Assembly (NCBI GenBank): GCA_900542625.1 | Contig: UQOH01000073.1 | Location: 1 to 9,770, forward strand | DNA from: an uncultured Fusobacterium sp. | GTDB lineage: Bacteria > Fusobacteriota > Fusobacteriia > Fusobacteriales > Fusobacteriaceae | DNA: 9,770 bases | Direction: 5' to 3' | Shown here: piece by piece, positions 1 to 7,658 of the stretch | Position numbering within the stretch: position 1 is the first letter of the stretch | How the letters are laid out: each line of letters starts with the position of its first letter | The notes under the pieces: model-generated | Seen by the model: only the letters and a program-made list of their open reading frames with translations | What the model was told of the DNA's origin: nothing | Database searches by the model: none | Translations under genes and position numbers: made by a program

Positions 1-132
1 GGTGTTGCAATGCAACACCGTTTCAGACTGTCGACAAATTGTCCGGAACGTGCAATATATTATTTTTATATTTTTTACAAGAAAATAAACAGCTTAAAAA
101 GCTTTAATTTTCTAGATTTTAGGAGGTAATCT
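1..132. other. Leader region upstream of kdpF with DNA palindromes
   Basis: This non-coding stretch begins with a perfect 9+1+9 palindrome, GGTGTTGCA-A-TGCAACACC (1-19). A second dyad follows, GACAA-A-TTGTC (33-43), which overlaps a GTCGAC (30-35). A third is AGCTT-AAA-AAGCT (91-103), shortly before the ribosome binding site AGGAGGT (121-127). The first two have loops of one base, so they look more like duplex-DNA dyads (protein sites or the end of a dispersed repeat) than RNA hairpins. Only a weak promoter-like pair is visible (TTGTCC 39-44, 16 nt, TATTTT 61-66). The true kdp promoter may lie here or further upstream. I see no recognisable riboswitch core. Confidence 0.4.
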
Positions 133-210
133 ATGATACTTTTAGGAACAATTATAATTTTACTGTTTGTATATTTATTTTATGTGCTGTTTAATCAAGA
201 AAAATTTTAA
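133..210 (+). CDS. kdpF: KdpF, small membrane subunit of the Kdp K+ pump
   Basis: This is a 25-codon gene, ATG to TAA, directly before kdpA. It starts five bases after a perfect AGGAGGT site (121-127). The peptide is one hydrophobic helix (about residues 2-20) ending in a polar tail NQEKF. The order fits the known KdpF pattern: a hydrophobic helix, then a Tyr/Leu-rich stretch, then Asn-x-Glu-x-Phe at the C-terminus; the E. coli protein is 29 residues. In known Kdp pumps KdpF sits in the membrane beside KdpA and stabilises the complex. It is not strictly required for transport. The gap to kdpA is 22 nt, so the two are almost certainly co-transcribed. The identification rests on position, length, hydropathy and the tail motif. 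Confidence 0.88.
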   Translation: MILLGTIIILLFVYLFYVLFNQEKF

Positions 211-232
211 AAATTAAAAGGAGGAATAAAAT

Positions 233-1870
233 ATGAGTATATTTAATCTTATTATATTTTTAGCAGTATTCATAATTTTGATAATTCCAGCAGGAAAATA
301 TATTTCAAAATTGATTCTGCATGAAAAAACAATTTTTGACAGGGTATTTAACCCAGTGGATAACTTTATCTATAAGACATTTGGCTGTAAATGTGAAAAT
401 CAGAGTTTTAAAGAATATATTTCTGCTTTTCTGTTAAGTAATCTGGTAATGTTTGTTTTTACATGGATATTATTGGTTATAGGAAATCCTGATTTTTCAA
501 TTTCTCTTGGATTTAATACAGCGATAAGTTTTATAACTAATACAAACTTACAGCATTATAGCGGAGAATGGCTTAATAGTTTTATTTCAAGAACAGCTCT
601 TATTAATCTGATGTTTACATCATCAGCAACAGGACTTGCAGTCTGTTTTGCAATAATAAGAGGTGTTTTAGGGATAAAACAAAATAACTTTTTCACTGAT
701 TTAGTTAGAATTGTAACAAGAATTTTATTGCCTTTTTCAATAATTGCCGCAATAATTCTGGTAGCTTTTGGAGTGCCTCAGACATTTAAAAGTCAATTAA
801 TAGTTGAAACACTTGAGGGAAAATATCAGATTTTAGCTTTAGGTCCTGCAGGAGCATGGGAAGCTATAAAACATCTTGGAACAAATGGCGGAGGTTTATT
901 TTCAGCTAACTCAGCACATCCTTTTGAAAATCCAAACATTTATACAAATTATATTGAAATGATGTGTATGATGATAATTCCGGGAGGAATTATTACAGGA
1001 TTTGGTTATGCAGCTAAAAATATTAAACAAGGCTGGTATGTATTTGCATCTCTTTTTATTCTGTTTATTTTTTCTTTAATAATGATTTTACATTTTGAAA
1101 GTTTATCAATACCGTTATTAAAATCATTAGGAATTTCAGGAATAAATATGGAAGGAAAAGAAGTAAGATTCGGACTTGTTGCTTCAGGATTATTTACAAA
1201 TATTACAACATCTTTTACAACTGGAAGTGTTAACAATATGCACGACTCTTTAACACCTATAGGCGGAATGATGGCTTTATGGAATATGTGTTTAAATAAT
1301 ATTTTTGGTGGTGAAGGTGTAGGATTTATAAATGTTATTATGTATATGATACTTTCTGTATTTCTTTGCGGTTTAATGGTTGGAAGAACACCGGAATTTT
1401 TAGGTAAAAAAATTGAAGGAAAAGAAATGAAAATAATAACTTTTCTGGTACTTTTGCATCCGTTAATTATTTTAGTGCCAAGTGCTGTATCAATTATTAC
1501 AAAATCAGGTCTTGCAGGTATAACGAATTCTGGATTCCATGGAATTTCACAGGTATTATACGAATATGCTTCAAGTGCTGCTAATAATGGTTCAGGTTTT
1601 GAAGGACTTTCAGATTCTTCAAATTATTGGAATATTTTTACAGGTATAGTAATGTTTTTAGGAAGATATGTAAGCATGATTCTTATGTTGTGTGTAGCAG
1701 CATCCTTAATGAAAAAGCAGGCAGTACCTCAATCTATATCAACATTTAAGACTGATAATTTTATATTTACAATAATTTTGTTCTTAATAATTGTTATAAT
1801 TGGTGCCTTAACATTTCTTCCTGCATTTGCTTTGGGACCGGTTGCTGAATATTTAACAATTTGGAGGTAA
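233..1870 (+). CDS. kdpA: KdpA, potassium-binding channel-like subunit of the Kdp ATPase
   Basis: KdpA is the subunit that selects and admits K+ in the KdpFABC complex, in the cytoplasmic membrane. The 545-residue product is close to the usual length (about 557 in E. coli). It has the four pore-loop signatures of this K+-channel-like family in order: TNTNLQ (102-107), HLGTNGGGLFSANSAHP (214-230, filter glycines near 219-221), TTGSVNNMHDSLTPIGG (329-345, Gly331) and NNGSGFEGL (451-459, Gly453). Between them lie about ten hydrophobic membrane segments. The ATG follows AAGGAGG (218-224) by 8 nt. The stop codon sits 5 nt before the kdpB start, so translation is probably coupled. No frameshift or missing filter loop is seen. 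Confidence 0.98.
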   Translation: MSIFNLIIFLAVFIILIIPAGKYISKLILHEKTIFDRVFNPVDNFIYKTFGCKCENQSFKEYISAFLLSNLVMFVFTWILLVIGNPDFSISLGFNTAISFITNTNLQHYSGEWLNSFISRTALINLMFTSSATGLAVCFAIIRGVLGIKQNNFFTDLVRIVTRILLPFSIIAAIILVAFGVPQTFKSQLIVETLEGKYQILALGPAGAWEAIKHLGTNGGGLFSANSAHPFENPNIYTNYIEMMCMMIIPGGIITGFGYAAKNIKQGWYVFASLFILFIFSLIMILHFESLSIPLLKSLGISGINMEGKEVRFGLVASGLFTNITTSFTTGSVNNMHDSLTPIGGMMALWNMCLNNIFGGEGVGFINVIMYMILSVFLCGLMVGRTPEFLGKKIEGKEMKIITFLVLLHPLIILVPSAVSIITKSGLAGITNSGFHGISQVLYEYASSAANNGSGFEGLSDSSNYWNIFTGIVMFLGRYVSMILMLCVAASLMKKQAVPQSISTFKTDNFIFTIILFLIIVIIGALTFLPAFALGPVAEYLTIWR

Positions 1871-1875
1871 TAAAA

Positions 1876-3942
1876 ATGAGCAAGACTAAACTTAAAACTT
1901 TTTCAAAAGAAATTTTAAAACAAGCTGTAATAGATTCTTTTAAAAAATTTAATCCGAAAATTTTAATAAAAAATCCTGTTATCTTCATAGTTGGAATAGG
2001 ATTTATTCTGACACTTTTACTTACTGTTAATCCTAATATTTTTGGAAAAACAGAAATTGCTAACATAAGAGTGTATAATGGACTTATTTCTTTTGTCCTT
2101 TTTATTACTGTTGCTTTTGCCAACTTTGCAGAATCTATTGCAGAGGGAAGAGGAAAAGCACAGGCAGATTCTTTAAAGAAAACAAGACAGCAGACAAAGG
2201 CAAATCTTTTAAAAAACGGTAAAATAGTGACAGTTGATGCCGGAATTTTGAAAAAAGGAGATATTGTAATAGTAAATACCGGAGAATTAATTCCTAATGA
2301 TGGTACTGTAATTGAAGGGATTGCTTCTGTAGATGAATCTGCTATAACAGGAGAATCTGCACCGGTTGTTAAAGAAGCAGGCGGAGATTTCTCATCTGTA
2401 ACTGGAGGAACAAGAGTTGTCAGCGATAAAATAAAAGTAGAGATAAGTGTATCAGCCGGTGAATCTTTTCTTGATAAAATGATTAATCTTGTTGAAGGAG
2501 CAGAGAGACAGAAAACTCCAAATGAGATTGCCCTTAATACTCTGCTTATAGGGCTTACAATAGTGTTTCTTTATGTTATAGTTACTCTTTATCCAATGGG
2601 ACTTTATGTTGGAGTTAATCTTCCGTTGTCAACACTTATTGCACTTCTTGTATGTTTAATCCCTACAACAATAGGAGGACTTTTATCAGCAATAGGAATT
2701 GCAGGAATGGATAGAGTAAATAAATTTAATGTAGTTGCAATGTCTGGAAAAGCAGTTGAAAACTGCGGGGATATTAATACGATTATACTTGATAAAACAG
2801 GAACAATAACTTATGGTAATAGATTAGCAAATGATTTTTATCCTGTAGAAAATAAAGTTAAAGAGGATTTAATAAAATATGCTGTTCTTTGTTCAGCAAA
2901 AGATTTCACTCCTGAAGGACGTTCTATAGTAGACCTTGGAAAGAAAATGGGATTTTTTCTGGAAGGAGAAAATGAGAAAATATTAAAAGATGCTGATTTT
3001 ATAGAATTTTCTGCCCAAACAAAAACAAGCGGCGTTGATTTAGCAGATGGAACTAAGATAAGAAAAGGAGCTGGTTCTTCAGTCTGCAGATTTATAGAAA
3101 ATAATGGTGGAAAAATTCCTTCTGATTTAAAAGATATAATAGATAGTATTTCAAGAAAAGGGGGAACTCCTCTTGTTGTTGCAGTAAGAAATGAAATATA
3201 TGGTGTTATCTATTTAAAAGATACAGTTAAAACAGGCTTGAAAGAAAGATTTGAACATATAAGAAAAATGGGGATAAAAACAATTATGTGTACAGGAGAT
3301 AATCCGCTGACAGCAGAAACTATAGCAAGAGAGGCTGGAATAGATGAGTTTATTGCAGAATGTACTCCTGAACAAAAAATAGAAGCCATCAAAAAAGAAC
3401 AAGCAATGGGAAAACTTGTAGCAATGACAGGAGACGGTACAAATGATGCTCCTGCACTTGCTCAAGCTGATGTTGGAATTGCAATGAACAGCGGAACAAC
3501 AGCTGCAAAGGAAGCAGCAAATATGGTTGATTTAGATTCTGATCCTACAAAAATTCTTGAAGTTGTAGAAATAGGAAAACAGCTTTTGATTACTCGTGGT
3601 GCTTTAACAACATTCAGTATTGCAAATGATGTTTCAAAATATTTTGCTATTATTCCGGCAATGTTTACAGCGGCAATTCCTCAAATGGAAGTATTAAATA
3701 TAATGCACCTTTCATCACCATCAAGTGCTATACTTTCTGCACTTATATTTAATGCAGTAATCATTCCGCTTCTTGTTCCTGTAGCGCTAAAAGGAGTAAA
3801 ATATACCCCTGTAAAATCAGAAATATTATTAATGAAAAATCTTACTATATATGGTCTTGGAGGAATTATTCTTCCTTTTGTAATGATAAAAATAATTGAT
3901 ATTCTTACAGCACCGGTTTTAGCAGCTATAGGAATTAATTAG
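1876..3942 (+). CDS. kdpB: KdpB, P-type ATPase catalytic subunit of the Kdp K+ pump
   Basis: KdpB hydrolyses ATP to drive K+ uptake. I start it at ATG 1876 (688 residues; E. coli has 682) because GGAGG (1863-1867) lies 8 nt upstream. An in-frame TTG at 1861 overlaps that site. Motifs in order: actuator-domain TGES (159-162), membrane CLIPTT (260-265), phosphorylation loop DKTGTIT (Asp306), nucleotide-domain TPEGRSIV (345-352) and KGA (397-399), then TGDNP (473-477) and GDGTND (519-524). Asp585 and Lys588 in a late membrane helix match the Asp/Lys pair known in E. coli KdpB. About seven membrane helices are visible. Ser162 matches the serine of the TGES motif that is phosphorylated to inhibit the E. 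coli pump in high K+. All catalytic residues are present. Confidence 0.98.
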   Translation: MSKTKLKTFSKEILKQAVIDSFKKFNPKILIKNPVIFIVGIGFILTLLLTVNPNIFGKTEIANIRVYNGLISFVLFITVAFANFAESIAEGRGKAQADSLKKTRQQTKANLLKNGKIVTVDAGILKKGDIVIVNTGELIPNDGTVIEGIASVDESAITGESAPVVKEAGGDFSSVTGGTRVVSDKIKVEISVSAGESFLDKMINLVEGAERQKTPNEIALNTLLIGLTIVFLYVIVTLYPMGLYVGVNLPLSTLIALLVCLIPTTIGGLLSAIGIAGMDRVNKFNVVAMSGKAVENCGDINTIILDKTGTITYGNRLANDFYPVENKVKEDLIKYAVLCSAKDFTPEGRSIVDLGKKMGFFLEGENEKILKDADFIEFSAQTKTSGVDLADGTKIRKGAGSSVCRFIENNGGKIPSDLKDIIDSISRKGGTPLVVAVRNEIYGVIYLKDTVKTGLKERFEHIRKMGIKTIMCTGDNPLTAETIAREAGIDEFIAECTPEQKIEAIKKEQAMGKLVAMTGDGTNDAPALAQADVGIAMNSGTTAAKEAANMVDLDSDPTKILEVVEIGKQLLITRGALTTFSIANDVSKYFAIIPAMFTAAIPQMEVLNIMHLSSPSSAILSALIFNAVIIPLLVPVALKGVKYTPVKSEILLMKNLTIYGLGGIILPFVMIKIIDILTAPVLAAIGIN

Positions 3943-3957
3943 GAGGTTTAAAATAAA

Positions 3958-4521
3958 ATGAAAATTTTAAAACAAAGTATTATACTCACAATAGTTATGT
4001 TTATTATATGCGGTATTGTGTATCCATATTTTGTAACAGGAGCAGCTAATCTTTTTTTTAAAGATAAAGCACAAGGAAGTATAGTTTATATAAATGGAAA
4101 AGCAGTGGGAAGTGAATTTATTGGTCAGAAGTTTGAAAAACCTGAATACCTTCATGGAAGACCTTCTGTGTTCGACTATAATGTTTATAATGAAAAGCCT
4201 TCAGAAAATGTTCTCCCTGCATCAGGAGGTACTAACTTAGGAAACAGTAATCCTGTTTTTAGTGAAAATACAAAAAAATATGTGAAAAAAATTATGGAAG
4301 AAAATCCTGCAGCTAAGAATATTACATCAGAACTTGTAACATCATCTGGTTCAAATTTGGATCCTCATATTTCATTACAAGGTGCTTTGCTTCAAGCTGA
4401 CAGAATAGCTGAAGCAAGAGGAATTTCAAAAGAAAAAATATTAAAAGTGATAAAGGATAACTCTCATAATGACATTATTAACGTATTAAAAACAAATATA
4501 GCTTTAGATAATATTGATTAA
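3958..4521 (+). CDS. kdpC: KdpC, K+-transporting ATPase C subunit
   Basis: KdpC is the single-helix subunit that assists KdpB in the KdpFABC complex, probably by stabilising nucleotide binding. The product has 187 residues (E. coli 190). One N-terminal membrane helix (about 7-30) is followed by a soluble domain. Family signatures are GSEFIGQ (51-57), YLHGRPS (64-70), SGGTNLG (89-95), SGSNLDPHIS (130-139) and QADRIAEAR (146-154). The ribosome binding site AGGAGG (3941-3946) overlaps the last two bases of the kdpB stop codon, and the gap between genes is 15 nt. It is the last gene of the operon: a strong hairpin terminator starts three bases after its stop. Nothing appears truncated. Confidence 0.97.
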   Translation: MKILKQSIILTIVMFIICGIVYPYFVTGAANLFFKDKAQGSIVYINGKAVGSEFIGQKFEKPEYLHGRPSVFDYNVYNEKPSENVLPASGGTNLGNSNPVFSENTKKYVKKIMEENPAAKNITSELVTSSGSNLDPHISLQGALLQADRIAEARGISKEKILKVIKDNSHNDIINVLKTNIALDNID

Positions 4522-4523
4522 TG

Positions 4524-4555
4524 AAAAAATCTGCGTAAACCACGCAGATTTTTTT
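4524..4555. terminator. Bidirectional intrinsic terminator between kdpC and the acidic-protein gene
   Basis: The perfect 8-bp stem ATCTGCGT / ACGCAGAT (4529-4536 / 4542-4549) has a 5-nt loop AAACC. An A run lies on its left and a T run on its right, and these extend the pairing by about five A-T pairs. The T run ends kdp transcription on the plus strand. On the minus strand the A run becomes a U run, just after the stop codon of the convergent gene (4554-4556). One hairpin therefore serves both. Confidence 0.88.
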
Positions 4556-4931
4556 AATCTTTATAAAATTCGTCTAGTTTTTCATTGATTTCATCATAAT
4601 CAAAATCATTGAAAAATTCTGTAAAATCATCAGCATAAGCTGTGTAAATATCTTCAGGAGTTACATCTTCAAGTTCAAGAGCTTTTTTCTCATCAGCTGT
4701 CATGCTGTCTAAATCTTCCATTCCCTCATCAGCATCTATTTTGAAAAGTTCAACACCTGTATTAAGTCCCTCTTCATGTATAAACTCAAGTTCCCCGGTT
4801 GAATAGTTTATCTGAGCAATAGTTACAATTCCAAAGCTGTCATGTCTTGCAGTATCCTTTACAATATCATAAAAACTTAATTTTTTTATGATTTCCAAAA
4901 TCTGTTCTCTATTTAAAATGTTGCCAGTCAT
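4554..4931 (-). CDS. Hypothetical highly acidic small protein
   Basis: I do not recognise this 125-residue protein. It is very acidic: I count 34 Asp/Glu against 10 Lys/Arg, with the charge concentrated from about residue 60 to the end. It has no signal peptide, membrane helix or cysteine, so it is probably a soluble cytoplasmic protein. The N-terminal half includes a basic helix-like stretch (REQILEIIKKL, 8-18) and a beta-rich part (about 33-55). The C-terminal half is likely helical (EDIYTAYADDFTEFF, 93-107). The start is well supported: GGAGG lies five bases upstream (complement of 4937-4941) and a TTGACA-containing promoter further upstream. It forms a single-gene unit with its own terminator, convergent with kdpC and divergent from the exporter gene. 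No function can be assigned from the sequence. Confidence 0.8.
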   Translation of the reverse strand: MTGNILNREQILEIIKKLSFYDIVKDTARHDSFGIVTIAQINYSTGELEFIHEEGLNTGVELFKIDADEGMEDLDSMTADEKKALELEDVTPEDIYTAYADDFTEFFNDFDYDEINEKLDEFYKD

Positions 4932-4969
4932 TTTTTCCTCCGTTCAATAAAATATTTTAATCTATAATA

Positions 4970-4998
4970 ACTTTAATATATAAAAACAAATTTGTCAA
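4970..4998 (-). promoter_or_regulatory. Candidate promoter of the acidic-protein gene
   Basis: Read on the minus strand, a perfect TTGACA (complement of 4993-4998) is followed after 17 nt by TAAAGT (complement of 4970-4975), a 4/6 match to TATAAT. It lies about 40 nt upstream of the start codon. The -35 box and the spacing are good, the -10 box is moderate, and in DNA this AT-rich chance matches are common. Confidence 0.5.
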
Positions 4999-5007
4999 AT
5001 TTTAATA

Positions 5008-5035
5008 TAGACATTTTTATAATTTATGTTAAAAT
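5008..5035 (+). promoter_or_regulatory. Candidate promoter of the LysE-family gene
   Basis: TAGACA (5008-5013) is followed after 16 nt by TAAAAT (5030-5035), each a 5/6 match to the sigma-70 consensus. A TG one base before the -10 box (5027-5028) makes it an extended -10. The expected transcript leader is about 40 nt. A ribosome binding site AAGGAG (5065-5070) lies 10 nt before the ATG at 5081. Confidence 0.55.
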
Positions 5036-5080
5036 AATAGAGAATCTAAAAAATTAATTGGAAAAAGGAGCTTGAATTAA

Positions 5081-5713
5081 ATGTTTGGAATTATAAATTA
5101 TGAAATGTATATAACTTCATGTATTATATTAAGTCTTATCCCGGGAAGTGATACTATGTTTATTCTTGGGCAGTCAATATCAAATGACAGAAAAACAGGA
5201 GTTTTTTCTGTGCTTGGAATGGGATCAGGAATATTAGTACACACTACACTGGTAAGTTTGGGATTATCTGTAATATTAACAAACTCTCCAACAGCTTTTA
5301 ATGCTGTAAAATTTATGGGAGCTGCTTATCTTATCTATATGGGAATAAAATCTATGCTGTCTGCAAAATCTGCTCTTGACGGCAATCTGAAAGCAGAGAA
5401 AGGAACAGCCAAAAAAGCTTATATTCAAGGAATGATAACAAATGTTTTAAATCCTAAAGTAGCTTTATTTTTCTTGGCTTTTCTGCCGCAGTTTATAAAT
5501 CCTGAAAATAATTATGGAGCTTTCTCATTTATTCTTCTTGGACTTACATCTTTTGTATGTTCTACAATATGGGGATTTGTTCTTTCAATTTTTGCCTCTA
5601 CAGCAGCAGGATTTTTGAAACAGAAAAAAGGATTTTCAAAATGGATGAACAGAGTTTCCGGTTCAATATTCATTATTTTAGGACTAAATCTATTAAGAGC
5701 TAAATTAAATTAA
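5081..5713 (+). CDS. LysE/RhtB-family amino acid exporter
   Basis: This 210-residue membrane protein has about six hydrophobic segments and the hallmarks of the LysE/RhtB family, which exports amino acids or related small molecules from the cytoplasm. The N-terminal motif LIPGSDTMF (19-27) is a variant of the usual PGP. It is followed by the glycine-rich GVFSVLGMGSGILVH (40-54), then GAAYLIYMGIKS (80-91), then QGMITNVLNPKVALFFLAFLPQF centred on NPK (124-126). Length is normal for the family. The gene has its own promoter and no partner in an operon, so the substrate cannot be told: lysine, arginine, threonine, homoserine lactones and leucine are all exported by family members. It runs into a long self-complementary element just after its stop codon. 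Confidence 0.93.
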   Translation: MFGIINYEMYITSCIILSLIPGSDTMFILGQSISNDRKTGVFSVLGMGSGILVHTTLVSLGLSVILTNSPTAFNAVKFMGAAYLIYMGIKSMLSAKSALDGNLKAEKGTAKKAYIQGMITNVLNPKVALFFLAFLPQFINPENNYGAFSFILLGLTSFVCSTIWGFVLSIFASTAAGFLKQKKGFSKWMNRVSGSIFIILGLNLLRAKLN

Positions 5714-5722
5714 AATATGAGT

Positions 5723-5919
5723 TAAATTAAAAATAGAATTCTTGAGATTAAAAATATCTGCGTAGTTTATGCAGCGAAACAGAATACAGAAAATTTGACT
5801 AGCAGAGCCGACGAATTAAAAATTTTATTTATCAAATTTTTAATTTGTTCCACATTCTAAGTTCTGTAAGCAATATAAACAGCAGATATTTTTACGAAAA
5901 GAATTCTATTTTTATTTTA
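5723..5919. repeat. ~197-bp self-complementary element (MITE-like repeat or structured RNA)
   Basis: This fills nearly the whole gap between two convergent stop codons. The outer arms (5723-5761 and 5882-5919) are inverted copies: both contain AAAAATAGAATTCTT and TAAAAATATCTGC in matching order, with a short mismatched patch between. The centre is a perfect 12-bp hairpin, AATTAAAAATTT / AAATTTTTAATT (5814-5825 / 5834-5845, 8-nt loop), which extends to about 15 bp with G-T pairs. Between arm and core the two sides match only partly, with the left side (5762-5809) longer. The left side can also form its own small hairpin, CTGCGTA / TATGCAG (5758-5774). There is no reading frame of note. It may act as a two-way terminator. 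I see no clear target-site duplication. Confidence 0.7.
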
Positions 5920-5927
5920 TAATTATG

Positions 5928-7637
5928 CTATATTATTAATTCTACTATTTTAGATTCTGCAACATCAATAAGTCCTTTATCAGTAATTTTTAATGCTGGA
6001 GAAACAGGAAGAGAAAGAGTACATAAAGACATAATAGGATTATAGTGCTTATATCCTAAATCAGTCATAGTTTTTCTTAATTTTTTTACTTCAACTCCAA
6101 GTTCCTGTACACTTTTTTCAGATAATATTCCTGCCACAGGAAGAGGAACTTCTGTAATTACTCTGCTGTTTTCAACAGCACAGATACCACCCTGCAGTTC
6201 AATAATTCTGTTAGCAGCAGTCACAATATCTTCAGCAGTTTTTCCCATAACTATTAAATTATGATGATCGTGAGCATAAGTTGAGGCTATTGCTCCTTTT
6301 TTTATACAGTCCCCTGTTACAAGCCCGAAACCGATATTTCCATTTTTACCATATCTTTCAAAAACAGCAATTAAACAATAGCCGCTGTTTTCCCAGTCAA
6401 GATATCCATTTTTTACAGGAACAGGTTTTATTAACTCGCTTGTTCTTGTACTTCCGTCTTTCAGCTCAATAATTCTGCACATAATTTCATTTGTGTCACC
6501 AGCAGGAATAAGAAGATTATCCTTAGTTATAGGTTTTACATTTACACTGCTGTAAAAATCCTGTGGAAATTTATATGATGAAGAACTGTATTCTGTTTCA
6601 CAGGCAGAATTATAAACTTCTTTACCACTAATAAATGTATTTGTAATATTAAATTTTTCTAAGTCATCAACAAATATGAAATCTGCTTTTTTTCCCGGAG
6701 CGATAACTCCTCTGTCGTGAAGGTTCATTCTTCTTGCAGGAGTATAAGTTGCTGCATAAATTCCATCTTCTATTCTAAGCCCTGCATTTACAGCTTTTTT
6801 CATTACAGCATTAAGATGCCCCTCTTCTAAGAAAGTGTCAGCCATAACATCATCAGTTACAAAAGAGAAATGCTCATAAAGATTATTCTCTTTTATATAA
6901 TCAATAAGTTCTTTTTCAATAGATTTCCCTTGTATCTCAACAAACATTCCATTTTCAAATCTCTGGATAAACTCTTCCATAGTGTGCTCTGTATGGTCGC
7001 CGTTTATTCCCAGATATAAAAATTTAGAAAGGTCTAAATCAATAAGTTTTGGACAATGCCCCTCAATAACATAATGAGGTTTTTCCTCTTTTATATATTT
7101 TACAAATTTACAGATTTCTAAAGTATCATCAACAATTACTTTTCTGTAATTCATAATTTCACCCACACAGATAACATTAGGGTTTTCAGATATTTTTTTC
7201 ATTCCCTCACAGTTAATAACAGCACCTGTTGTTTCAAGCTCTGGAGAAGTTGAAGGAACACTGCTTGGAATACCGTAAAAAACGCTTGTATCAATATTAT
7301 CAGCAGCCTCAATCATTGCATTTATTCCTCTTTCACCAAAAACATTTGCTATTTCGTGAGGCTCTGCAACAATAGTAGTAACTCCATTTTTATTTAAATG
7401 AAAACAGAAAGGAGCAGGAGTCATCATAGAACTTTCAATGTGCATATGAATATCTATAAATCCGGGAATCATATATTTTCCATTTCCCTCTATAATTTTT
7501 TCTGCCTGAAAATCCTCAAATTTTTTAGTGTCAATATGAAGAAATTTTCCTTCAAGAACAGCCACATCTGCATCTCTGAATTTTTTTAAATATGAATTAT
7601 ATACTTTTACATTTTTTATTAATAAATCTATTTTCAT
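5928..7637 (-). CDS. ade: Adenine deaminase
   Basis: Adenine deaminase (EC 3.5.4.2) converts adenine to hypoxanthine and ammonia in purine salvage. The 569-residue product matches the usual length (577 in B. subtilis). It is an amidohydrolase-fold metal enzyme. Visible motifs are GFIDIHMHIESSMMTP (59-74, metal ligands His64 and His66), AEPHEIANVFG (91-101), GEIMNYRK (159-166, likely metal-ligand Glu160), EGHCPK (192-197), GDHTEH (213-218), TDDVMAD (261-267, catalytic-type Asp), TPARRMNLHDRG (299-310) and the C-terminal AHDHHN (455-460), which is typical of Ade. The ATG follows a modest AGGTGA site (complement of 7642-7647). It lies 21 nt downstream of the permease gene and is the second gene of that operon. 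No canonical terminator follows; the self-complementary element may serve. Confidence 0.97.
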   Translation of the reverse strand: MKIDLLIKNVKVYNSYLKKFRDADVAVLEGKFLHIDTKKFEDFQAEKIIEGNGKYMIPGFIDIHMHIESSMMTPAPFCFHLNKNGVTTIVAEPHEIANVFGERGINAMIEAADNIDTSVFYGIPSSVPSTSPELETTGAVINCEGMKKISENPNVICVGEIMNYRKVIVDDTLEICKFVKYIKEEKPHYVIEGHCPKLIDLDLSKFLYLGINGDHTEHTMEEFIQRFENGMFVEIQGKSIEKELIDYIKENNLYEHFSFVTDDVMADTFLEEGHLNAVMKKAVNAGLRIEDGIYAATYTPARRMNLHDRGVIAPGKKADFIFVDDLEKFNITNTFISGKEVYNSACETEYSSSSYKFPQDFYSSVNVKPITKDNLLIPAGDTNEIMCRIIELKDGSTRTSELIKPVPVKNGYLDWENSGYCLIAVFERYGKNGNIGFGLVTGDCIKKGAIASTYAHDHHNLIVMGKTAEDIVTAANRIIELQGGICAVENSRVITEVPLPVAGILSEKSVQELGVEVKKLRKTMTDLGYKHYNPIMSLCTLSLPVSPALKITDKGLIDVAESKIVELII

Positions 7638-7658
7638 ATTTTCACCTGTTTGTTATTC

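Noticed and set aside
1..132. c-di-AMP (ydaO-type) riboswitch upstream of kdp
   Set aside because: Such elements control some potassium transporters, but the conserved core bases are not recognisable here, and the visible dyads have one-base loops unlike RNA stems.
1861..1875. TTG at 1861 as an upstream start for KdpB
   Set aside because: It overlaps the kdpA stop and contains the ribosome binding site GGAGG that serves the ATG at 1876; the shorter product also fits the family length better.
1794..2123. 109-residue minus-strand open frame across the kdpA-kdpB junction
   Set aside because: It lies opposite two strongly conserved genes, lacks a ribosome binding site, and its product resembles no known protein; it is a shadow frame.
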